Shown: positions 48,487-58,739 of the stretch, in pieces
Layout: every line of letters begins with the position of its first letter
Position numbering within the stretch: the stretch's first letter is position 1
DNA from: Ipomoea triloba
Lineage: Eukaryota; Streptophyta; Magnoliopsida; Solanales; Convolvulaceae
DNA: 64,000 bases
Assembly: GCF_003576645.1 (NCBI RefSeq)
Contig: NC_044916.1
Coordinates: 24,917,879-24,981,878 of the forward strand
Reading direction: 5' to 3'
Translations under genes and position numbers: made by a program
Notes under the pieces: generated by a model
What the model saw: the letters and a program-made list of their open reading frames with translations, nothing else
Databases searched by the model: none
Told to the model about the DNA's origin: nothing

Positions 48487-49996
48487 TTACTGCTTATTCG
48501 CTTTCCTCTTCTCGTTTATGGCTGCTCGTGTCTTGTGGAGGTCTTCAAAGTTCACCTGCTCTAGATATTCGTTTGATATATCCAGGTGAAGGTAATTGAC
48601 AAAGGCTTCACCTATGAAGTTGCCTTCAATCACCCCATCTCTCCACCATTCGATGCATTCCGGAAGAGTGAGTCCGCTATGAAGAGCTAAGTCAGTTTTG
48701 GTAAGAAGACTTACTATGATTCCATGAAGATATTCGTTTGAGTCTTCTTTGGTCCCTGCCTTGTAGCTCTGTAGGAGTAGCTTGTCTCTCTTCTCTTTGG
48801 CTGTTTGTTGTTCTTGTTTCTTTCTTCTGATTTCCTTGTCTTCTTCTCTTCTTTCTCCTATTTCCAGTGAACGCTGGATCCTTAACATATCTGCTCTTTC
48901 AGCTTCCTCCATTTGTTTTCTTGTTGACTTTGGAACTTTTGGAGGAGGAGGAGGTCCAGCTGGTTCACTTGCCGCCCTCTTCTTGCTGGTTGAAGTCCCT
49001 CCCTGAGTCTTCTTTTCCCCCTTGTTGGCATCATAGCGGAGGGAAAGTAAGGAGGACAAACCATCGAAGAGTGCATGGATTTGGGCAGGCATTTGGTACG
49101 ACAGGTCAGTGAGTATGGTTTGCATCACATCCTGTCGAAGTTCACTTGAGCGTTGGTGGGCTTGAAGTTCTGCTCGTAACTCGGCGAATTCAGTTCTCAT
49201 CCTTTCAGTCTCTGCTCGAGCTACCGCAGCCTCATCCGCAGCCCTTTGTGCTGCATTCTCAGCCCACACTGCTTGTTCGAGAAGTTCTTCGTGATTGGCT
49301 TGGGAGTCACCGGAGCCAGTCACAGGTATTGCAGCGTTTCGAACAACAGCAAGTACATGCTCAAGTTGAGCCATCCTCTGAGATTGATCAGCCATGAATT
49401 GACGCACCTCGCCAATGAAAGCTCGTTCGGCCTGTTGATCAAAGTCAGAAGAAGAAGGAGAAGAAGATTGAGTGGTACCTCTAGTCGGAGGGGACTTGGG
49501 TGCTTCCAGATTTCCACCATGACTTGCATTCGTGATTCCACCTCTCGACTGACTTCCTGAGGTTCAGCAGGGACACTGGGATCAGAGCTCGAAGGTAGCT
49601 CCATATCAGGTGCTTCCCGGTTTCCACCTGAGGGATGGATCACTTCTTGCTCTTCACCTCTCGAACCTGGAGCCTCAGCTTCAGCTGCTGGTAAGGTAGG
49701 ATTGGCCAAGGTGGGAGTCTCTGCATCAGATGCTTCCCGGTTTCCATCTGATTGAGGTTCCCCCTCAACACTACTCTCGAACCAGTGCTGGGAACGTGAT
49801 CATCTACTGGAGGAGTTGATTCATCGGCAGGTGCTTCCCGGTTTCCACCTTCTTGAACCTCAACTCTCGAACCAGCAGGGTTCTCCTCATTCTGCTCTTG
49901 TTGCTCACTTGTTTGCACTTCAGTATGCTCTGGTGAATCTGGAATATCTATTATCTCAGGAGCAACTGGTGCACTCCACCTTTCCCTATTAACCAT
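48487..49996 (-). pseudogene. Coiled-coil ORF beside the 3' LTR of copia element 2
   Basis: This lies where Sireviruses keep their extra, envelope-like ORF; the function is unknown. Starting near MVNRERWSAP (49996), the first part is acidic and P/S/T-rich. It repeats a GGN(R/L)EA(P/S) motif at least four times, but needs frame changes near 49700 and 49450. The second part (48487-49407) is one open frame of 306 residues. It has a long heptad-like A/E/R-rich stretch (ENAAQRAADEAAVARAETER), a basic KKRAASEPAGPPPPP linker, a second charged helix (RREEDKEIRRKKQEQQTAKE) and a folded-looking C terminus. No signal peptide or membrane segment is seen. pol lies in or beyond the N gap starting at 50124. 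Confidence 0.6.
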
Positions 49997-51123
49997 ATCG
50001 ATGGGAAGCCTGGGAGTTGGAGCAACAAAATTTCACCTCTCGAACTGTCTGAGCTTCATCTGTTGCATTCGAGGGTGTGGACTCAGGTGGTGGCAGTAGT
50101 AAGACAAGAGTTAGGTGCCACCTNNNNNNNNNNNNNNNNNNNNNNNNNNNNNNNNNNNNNNNNNNNNNNNNNNNNNNNNNNNNNNNNNNNNNNNNNNNNN
50201 NNNNNNNNNNNNNNNNNNNNNNNNNNNNNNNNNNNNNNNNNNNNNNNNNNNNNNNNNNNNNNNNNNNNNNNNNNNNNNNNNNNNNNNNNNNNNNNNNNNN
50301 NNNNNNNNNNNNNNNNNNNNNNNNNNNNNNNNNNNNNNNNNNNNNNNNNNNNNNNNNNNNNNNNNNNNNNNNNNNNNNNNNNNNNNNNNNNNNNNNNNNN
50401 NNNNNNNNNNNNNNNNNNNNNNNNNNNNNNNNNNNNNNNNNNNNNNNNNNNNNNNNNNNNNNNNNNNNNNNNNNNNNNNNNNNNNNNNNNNNNNNNNNNN
50501 NNNNNNNNNNNNNNNNNNNNNNNNNNNNNNNNNNNNNNNNNNNNNNNNNNNNNNNNNNNNNNNNNNNNNNNNNNNNNNNNNNNNNNNNNNNNNNNNNNNN
50601 NNNNNNNNNNNNNNNNNNNNNNNNNNNNNNNNNNNNNNNNNNNNNNNNNNNNNNNNNNNNNNNNNNNNNNNNNNNNNNNNNNNNNNNNNNNNNNNNNNNN
50701 NNNNNNNNNNNNNNNNNNNNNNNNNNNNNNNNNNNNNNNNNNNNNNNNNNNNNNNNNNNNNNNNNNNNNNNNNNNNNNNNNNNNNNNNNNNNNNNNNNNN
50801 NNNNNNNNNNNNNNNNNNNNNNNNNNNNNNNNNNNNNNNNNNNNNNNNNNNNNNNNNNNNNNNNNNNNNNNNNNNNNNNNNNNNNNNNNNNNNNNNNNNN
50901 NNNNNNNNNNNNNNNNNNNNNNNNNNNNNNNNNNNNNNNNNNNNNNNNNNNNNNNNNNNNNNNNNNNNNNNNNNNNNNNNNNNNNNNNNNNNNNNNNNNN
51001 NNNNNNNNNNNNNNNNNNNNNNNNNNNNNNNNNNNNNNNNNNNNNNNNNNNNNNNNNNNNNNNNNNNNNNNNNNNNNNNNNNNNNNNNNNNNNNNNNNNN
51101 NNNNNNNNNNNNNNNNNNNNNNN

Positions 51124-53599
51124 TTCCTTCTCAATCATACACACTCCATACACTACATCATACACAATCAAACAACACACGTGGTGTAAATCCGTACCCC
51201 CGTTTACATTTACACCATCATTGGCGCCGTCCGTGGGGAATGCGACGAAATGCCGTGTTCCTCTAATCAATCGGATGGTATTCACTATCCTTGTCACCGT
51301 CACAACTTACTGTCGCTGTCTCGGCTCATCGAAAATTTCAGCTCTCCACCACCATCTGATCGTACAGCGTTCCACCACCGGCTACCGGTCTCCGCCGACA
51401 CCATAGCCACCACCAGTCCGGTTCGCATCCACGTAGCTTGTCAACTCTCCAGCGTCCGTAGCGTCGAGCCGCACCGCCCGCTATCGCTCTCTCGCGTCCG
51501 TAGCGTCGAGCCGCACCGCCCGCTATCGCTCTCTCCAACCGCGAGCCACCATCAACGACGCCCGCTATCGCTCTCTCCAACCGCGAGCCACCATCAACGA
51601 CAACCGCTATCGCTCTCTCCAACCGCGAGCCACCATCAACGACAACAACAAAAGCGAATTACGAACAAAACGCTGGTGACCACAGTCGAAGGAAGGAAGA
51701 AAAATTTTCTCAGTGGAGGCTCTCGACGCGTCTGAGAGATTATTTTTTGCTCCAGTGCGTAGGCGAGGAAAAGAAGAACAAGCAATCTAAAACAATAATT
51801 ATAGAAGAAGGAACAAACCAGATTCAACCAATGGCTAACCTGAGCAAGGTTTTGAACCCTTCCACTCTCATCTAAACCTTAGAGCTAAGGCCATCAAGCT
51901 ACTACCACCTTTTCTTCCGTTTTCTCGCCTGTTAACATTATCATGTTGTACACCAAGGAAGATCTGCTTCACCAAAACTCAACTCTACAAACTGCAATTT
52001 GCAAAAAAAGAAACCAGAGTCTCCACCACCGCTGTCGGCTGCCACTCATCTCTCACCTGCGAAAATGAGACCAAATTAAAGTGGCAAAGATACGGTTTGA
52101 ACCAACAATCTTAGGTGATTGATTCCCTCTTTCTCGAAAACAGACACCACAGATTGTACGATGGCTGTAAGCTCGCCGGAGTTGCTGCGTTTTGGGAGGA
52201 AAATCCAGTCGCTGAAGAAGCAACCACCACCTCGTACCGAAACCACTCACCATCGTTCGCAACCCCGACCTCCTAGAGTGGAGACCGAGAAGACGAGCAG
52301 CAGATTGGCGAGCTTGGTCCTCCAGTCCGACAGTAGCAATGGTGAAGACCGCCAGAGACGAACGACAGGCCTTGGCTCCTCCTTTCCGCCAACCAATTGA
52401 ACCATCAACGTAGAACGTCGGAAGACTAGCTTCTTCACTCGCAATCTTTTCCTCTTCTCCGGCATGGCATCAAGGAGACGATGATGGTGAACTGGAATGT
52501 GGTTTTCGGGTTTTCCCATTTCCTTATTATTATAATAATATATTATTAGTATTATTATATTTAAATATGAAAGACAATGGGAAAGCAGAGCGTAGGGAGC
52601 ATGCATGTGAAGACCTATTTGCCTTGTTTCCTGGCAGATTCCTCATTCCCATGCATATAATTATGATTATTATTATTATTATTATTATATTTATGCTACA
52701 AGGGAAAGTCACGCATGGAGGCTTGAAATGGGGGAGAGCATATGGTTTTGTCTTCAAATGGAACAAAACAAGATAAAACAAGAGAGGGAAAGAGACAAAA
52801 CAAAAAGACAAAAATGGAAGAAAAGGTGGCGAAAATGAAGGAAAAGAAAGAGGTGGAAGGGGGTTGTCACCCTGATCGACCCAACCGTCGTTCGCCCATC
52901 GCCACAGTACATGACCGCCACCACCTCCGGCGTTCGCCCATCGCCACAGTACATGACCGCCACCACCTCCGGCGACGCAGCAAATCCGACGAGGACAACA
53001 GCAGTAGCGGTAGGCGACGCAGCAAATCCGACGAGGACAACAGCAGTAGCGGTATCGGCTTCTTTTTGCGAGACGAGGACAACAGCAGTAGCGGTATCGG
53101 CTTCTTTTTGCGAAGAAAAAAGAACGTTGGCGAGTTGCAACGAACGGTGAACGAACCGTGGCCATCATTTTCAAACGCCGCCTCTACTCACCGCTACAGA
53201 CGCCTCCCATCTTCAAACGCCGCCTCTACTCACCGCTACAGACGCCTCCCATCGCCGGCGCCGTCTCACAAACTCCGATTCTCTCCCTCCCTCGCGAACT
53301 CACGGTCTCACAAACTCCGATTCTCTCCCTCCCTCGCGAACTCACGGACTAGAACGGACAAACAGCGAAGAAAATGGACTGACAGTGTTTGTTTTCTTCT
53401 TATCATTACAATTCAATGGACTGACAGTGTTTGTTTTCTTCTTATCATTACAATTCTTATTGTTATAATATTATTATAATATTATAATTATTAAAAAACA
53501 ATAAAAAAAAATCAAAAGGTGGCAGCCTGCGCTGCCACCACATAATATATATATGTATATATTATATAAAGTGGGGAACATGTCCCCCACCATTATTAA
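51124..53599 (+). mobile_element. Ty3/gypsy-type LTR end, primer site and GC-rich leader
   Basis: An LTR-like end (...ACACCATCA, 51220) is followed by TTGGCGCCGTCCGTGGGG (51221-51238), a primer-site-like sequence of the kind seen in plant gypsy elements. No gag or pol follows. Instead there are GC-rich segments with many 42-bp duplications and AT-rich spacers (TTA tract near 52660-52690). An open frame at 51250-51735 consists largely of these repeats and is not recognised. Gaps on both sides hide the ends. Confidence 0.5.
51452..53456. repeat. Series of unrelated tandem duplications, all with 42-bp period
   Basis: Duplicated words and their starts: GCGTCCGTAGCG 51452/51494; CAACCGCGAGCC 51536/51578/51620; TTCGCCCATCGCC 52891/52933; CGACGCAGCAAATCC 52973/53015; GACGAGGACAACAGC 53030/53072; TCAAACGCCGCC 53171/53213; CTCACAAACTCCG 53265/53307; AATGGACTGACAG 53373/53415. 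The sequences are unrelated, but every offset is exactly 42 bp. Confidence 0.95.
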
Positions 53600-54599
53600 N
53601 NNNNNNNNNNNNNNNNNNNNNNNNNNNNNNNNNNNNNNNNNNNNNNNNNNNNNNNNNNNNNNNNNNNNNNNNNNNNNNNNNNNNNNNNNNNNNNNNNNNN
53701 NNNNNNNNNNNNNNNNNNNNNNNNNNNNNNNNNNNNNNNNNNNNNNNNNNNNNNNNNNNNNNNNNNNNNNNNNNNNNNNNNNNNNNNNNNNNNNNNNNNN
53801 NNNNNNNNNNNNNNNNNNNNNNNNNNNNNNNNNNNNNNNNNNNNNNNNNNNNNNNNNNNNNNNNNNNNNNNNNNNNNNNNNNNNNNNNNNNNNNNNNNNN
53901 NNNNNNNNNNNNNNNNNNNNNNNNNNNNNNNNNNNNNNNNNNNNNNNNNNNNNNNNNNNNNNNNNNNNNNNNNNNNNNNNNNNNNNNNNNNNNNNNNNNN
54001 NNNNNNNNNNNNNNNNNNNNNNNNNNNNNNNNNNNNNNNNNNNNNNNNNNNNNNNNNNNNNNNNNNNNNNNNNNNNNNNNNNNNNNNNNNNNNNNNNNNN
54101 NNNNNNNNNNNNNNNNNNNNNNNNNNNNNNNNNNNNNNNNNNNNNNNNNNNNNNNNNNNNNNNNNNNNNNNNNNNNNNNNNNNNNNNNNNNNNNNNNNNN
54201 NNNNNNNNNNNNNNNNNNNNNNNNNNNNNNNNNNNNNNNNNNNNNNNNNNNNNNNNNNNNNNNNNNNNNNNNNNNNNNNNNNNNNNNNNNNNNNNNNNNN
54301 NNNNNNNNNNNNNNNNNNNNNNNNNNNNNNNNNNNNNNNNNNNNNNNNNNNNNNNNNNNNNNNNNNNNNNNNNNNNNNNNNNNNNNNNNNNNNNNNNNNN
54401 NNNNNNNNNNNNNNNNNNNNNNNNNNNNNNNNNNNNNNNNNNNNNNNNNNNNNNNNNNNNNNNNNNNNNNNNNNNNNNNNNNNNNNNNNNNNNNNNNNNN
54501 NNNNNNNNNNNNNNNNNNNNNNNNNNNNNNNNNNNNNNNNNNNNNNNNNNNNNNNNNNNNNNNNNNNNNNNNNNNNNNNNNNNNNNNNNNNNNNNNNNN

Positions 54600-55494
54600 A
54601 GGGATACTAACAGTTATCTAGGAAATAAATAGGAAATAAATACTAGTAAAAGCAAATAAAAAATACAGTGAATCTCAACACCCCCCCCTCAAGCTGGAGC
54701 GTGGATGTCAAAGGATCCAAGCTGTGACATAAAAATTCAACTCTAGGACCTCTTAAAGCTTTGGTGAAGATGTCAGCCAACTGATCATTTGTACCCACAA
54801 AAGAGGTAACAATTTCTCCGGATACAATCTTTTCACGAACAAAATGACAATCGATCTCGATGTGTTTTGTTCTCTCATGAAAGACGGGATTGGATGCAAT
54901 ATGCAAGGCTGCTTGATTGTCGCACATCAGTTTCATAGGCCCTTTCATGCAAAATTTTAATTCAGTCAAGAGATGCTTTAACCAGATTAGTTCACATGTT
55001 CCCAAGGCAATCGACCGATATTCCGCCTCTGCACTTGATCGAGCCACCACATTTTGCTTCTTACTCCCTCCAAGATATTAGGTTGCCACCAAGAAAAACA
55101 CAGTACCCAGATGTTGATTTTTTGTCCCAAGGCACCCAGCCCAATCTGCATCAGTATACCCGATAATCTCTGTATTTCCATGATCTTTGTATAACACCCC
55201 GGTTCCTGGTGACTTCTTGATGTATCGCAAATCCTAATGACGGCATCCCAATGGCTATCACACGGAGAGGCCAAAAATTGACTTACAGTGCTAACTGCGA
55301 AAGAAATGTCTGGGCGAGTGACTGTTAAGTACAACAATTTTCCAACCAATCTTCGATATCTTCCTGGATCTAAAAAGGGCTTCCCTTGTTCGGAACAAGC
55401 TTAACGTTAGGATCCATAGGAGTATCAATTGGTTTGCAATCAAGCATACAGGTGCTGTTAGTATTCTTCTACAGCCTATATATATTGTTGTCAA
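54600..55494 (-). pseudogene. Ty1/copia RT-RNase H fragment with 3' LTR edge
   Basis: The minus-strand frames carry the end of reverse transcriptase (LLYLTVTRPDISFAVS, 55250-55340) and RNase H (SSAEAEYRSIALGTCELIWL and the box CDNQAALHI, 54643-55050). The protein is followed by a purine-rich TTGAGGGGGGGTG (near 54676-54690) and an LTR start. The reading frame breaks between about 55050 and 55230. It is a different copia lineage from the Sireviruses to the left. The fragment is 5'-truncated near 55490 and lies in what should be intron 6 of the dynamin gene. Confidence 0.85.
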
Positions 55495-55691
55495 TGATTA
55501 TTTGTAAATCAAGTTCTAAGAAATATATCTTTTCCTCTTCAACAAAGTTAACAGAGAAATGCATATAAATACTTCAGCAAACAGATGAAAATTTATTTTA
55601 ATGATGAATGTGCTCCTTTATCACTAAAAAATGCAGGCAGCACAATTAGACTGAAGAAAAGATGGATTGTTGTTACTGGAAAAATACTTAC

Positions 55692-58589
55692 AATGTGAAT
55701 CACATCTTCGATTTCTTTCAATGGCAAGTTCAAAGAGGTTTCCCAAAACAAATGATATGCGATCACATGCTGTATCAAGAAGAGGAGAAAGCCAAGAGCG
55801 TGCCGCAGCTCTTGCAATCTCTGCAGCCGCATCTGTAACCCCTCTACTACCGCCTCGACCAGCATGAGCAAGTAAAATATTTGCTACCTGTAATCAAAAT
55901 TCTTTAAAATTGCATTCTCAAGTTCCAACTTGAGGATTGCTTATTCAGAATTATAAAATTTAAAAAAAGAGATACCTTCTCCCTTGAAATGGTGGGGCAA
56001 GCAATTGAATATGTAGCACATCGAAATTCATGCATCACTCTCTCAAAAGCTGCACCTCCATAAAGGCGAAGTGTTGCATTTGGAGGTCTAATATCTGCTG
56101 AAACACCAGGCCAACTACCAATACCACTCTCTGACCGTTCCTCTTCAGTCGTTCTTCCCCATTGCTCGGGAGCAGGGTCAGCTGCTCCTTCGATAAGTGC
56201 ACCCTTCAAAAACGACAAAAACAATCTCAGTACTTGGGGTACAAATAATGTGAATAAATTTGTTCATAAGTTCAATACTTAAATACAATGTTACAAGCAG
56301 CAGATTCCAAAGGTATCAGGAATTATATTTTATATTTAGATGTTGGGAATAAAACTGAACACATGATTACATAAAGAAACAACATGTGGCATCAAATGCT
56401 TCATAACAAACAGTAGATGAAGATATTAGGGTTTTAATTAAATGGTTGGATGATGGAGATAAGACTGACCACATGATTACATAAAGCAGCAGCATGCAGC
56501 AAGGAGGATCTTCGAAGATGTGCAACATCCGAAGTTGCCTGTATTTTGCTGTCCATTCTGGACAAATCAGCAGTTACTTCACTGCACCGCTGTTCAAGCA
56601 GGGCCAATGTTGCTGGAGTAGCTTCCTTGTATCTTCTCTGGAGCTCAGTTTCTAAATAATCTCTGAGAGAACCAAATCCAATGTAGGACCTATATTTCTC
56701 TTCATCAAAACCCCCCTTAACAGAATCACGCAGATATCGTAATATTTCTGCATCAACCTGAGAGATTTGCCTACGGAATTCATCATTTGACACTGCACTT
56801 CGATCTTTAGGTAGGGCCACAAAATACGGACGAGTATTTTCTCCAAGGTACCCACTTGCACTCAAATAGCGATCAACTTCCCACCGGTCACTAAACTCCT
56901 ACACATTAATTTAGTCACAGTCATTTCCAACTGAAGAGTCACTTGAGATTAAAATCATCACAAGTTTGTTGAAGGAGAATGTGATCATGGCATTCACACT
57001 CACATGCTTTTATTTGATAATTTATCCTTCTGCAAGTAATACTTTTCAACAAACAACCAAAGTTTTAACAGTAACAGAAAGAGTTGTTATGTTATTGCAC
57101 TATTAAAGCCAATGTTCTCAATCAGTGGCTAAAGATACATGAATAAGGCTTAATTATTTTTACCAGTGCATTTTATACAAGCAGGTCCTAGAAAGGAAGG
57201 TTGTGTAAGTACCTTGAGTCTGTTATCAAATTTTGAGACAACAATGACCGTCCTCCTAAAAGTTGGATCAATTTCACGAAGAACATCCAACCAAAGAGAA
57301 GAACACCACTCCACACTGCTCTGTTGAAGGAACAAAAGAATACGGTGAGGTGGACTAGCCAGCGACTTCACCATTGATAGGATCTCATCAGGCGTGTTAT
57401 CAGGTTCACCCTTCTTTGCCTGCATTTGCAATATCTTTCCATCATTCTTTGCACAACAGAGAACTATTTAACTGTATACAAAATTTTGAACATTTCATCA
57501 TATGCCTGTTCAACAAGCCAGAGAACTTGCCTTTAGAACAAAGCCCGGTGTATCAATGATGGTAAGGTTAGGACAATGTGCATACTCTGCTCTCATGACA
57601 ATGGGTTTTGAAGACACTGCAGACTTAGTTCTTTTTAATAGAATTTCGGTCCTTGACTTTATGGTATCAGCAATTACAGACGGTGAAATGATGGGACTCC
57701 CATAGTCTTCAGAATCCTCCTCCTGTACCAAATACAGACCCCAGAAGTCAATTTCTACCTCAAGAAACATCAAATCAAATTTAACACCAAAGCAATCCCA
57801 CATGGCCACATCACTACAAACACATATAACACTGAGAAAAAAGTCATAGCTAGAGATATACATAAAGTAATCTGATTTATGGATCACTTCCAACCTCATA
57901 TTCTTGTTAGTAGTGATTGCCTTATTATCTGTCATTATGCTATACGATACCCTTTTCTACATTTTATTGCACATTTCAATTTCCGCATGCCTCGAACTAT
58001 ATGATTTCAGTAAGAATTGTTAACTATATGTAAGTAGAACGCTTCATATATCCACGGTTCAGAATTACTAATTCATGGAATACCTTGTAATAATTTCAAG
58101 CGATTAAAATATTCAAAAATCTCAAATTGAACCCGTAATTTCACTTAAATTTTCAAAGGGACCAGTTCCAGAGCAATATCTATAAGAGCTTAAATGAAAT
58201 TTGTAGAAGACGATCCAAACCTGAAAGCGACATCGAGGCTCCAAAGAAGTTGGATCATGGACCATCTGCAGAATAAGAGGGCGTCGGGTGCCCATTTCAA
58301 CTTCCCGGATATTGAACCGGAATCCGAGTAGGGCTTCGAGGAGAGAGCTCTTGCCATCGGATTGGCCACCAATGGCAACAATCTCCGGAATCGGCAATTT
58401 CTCTCCGAAGGCGACCGCAGCTGCCTGCAGCCGATTATAGGCTTCGAATCGGTTCCTCATTTCAGAAGCGGAGGGAACTTCGTGGTGGTGGCGGTGGTGG
58501 TGTTTCTTAGAATTGGAAGATGTGGCTGGAGGCCTCTCAGATGTTGGTGTTTTGGTTGGTGTAGTTTGGAAGGCATCGGTGTTCGCCAT
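55692..58589 (-). CDS. DRP5A: Dynamin-related GTPase, DRP5A-like, 5' part only
   Basis: DRP5A-type dynamins are large GTPases acting at the division plane during plant cytokinesis. Six exons read in frame on the minus strand: 58221-58589, 57531-57722, 57213-57419, 56470-56898, 55976-56203 and 55692-55887. They total about 540 residues, against roughly 800 in the family. After a His-rich N terminus (residues 30-36) come the GTPase motifs G1 GGQSDGKSS (74-82), G2 in MGTRRP (about 100-103), G3 DTPG (180-183) and G4 SKFD (249-252), then the stalk region (LYGGAAFERVMHEF). Intron 2 uses a GC donor (AAG/GCAAGT); the others are GT-AG. After exon 6 the next exon is missing: a copia fragment, a 1000-N gap and other elements follow. 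The C-terminal stalk and effector part is nowhere in the window. It is a truncated gene or an assembly break. Confidence 0.85.
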
Positions 58590-58716
58590 TGCTAAACTGC
58601 GAAGCGTGGGGTTTTCAATTTTGAATTTGAAAATGAAAATGGAGCTCTGGGAGCCGTTGAAGAGCTAGAAAGAAAGGGAGCTTGGAAATTTGAAATAGAC
58701 TGCGCTTACTAGGACG

Positions 58717-58723
58717 ATATATA
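58717..58723 (-). promoter_or_regulatory. Possible TATA box of the DRP5A-like gene
   Basis: TATATAT on the minus strand, about 128 bp upstream of the ATG, followed by a transcribed-looking leader. Confidence 0.4.
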
Positions 58724-58739
58724 CTTGGGTTTGCAATTA

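Noticed and set aside
49989..51406. Very long ORFs on both strands
   Set aside because: They are open only because 1000 N were translated as X. The same holds for 37496-38179, 53553-54632 and 62161-63216.
51250..51735. 161-codon GC-rich ORF as a host gene
   Set aside because: Much of it is 42-bp repeat units, and it follows a gypsy-type primer site. The opposite strand is open as well.
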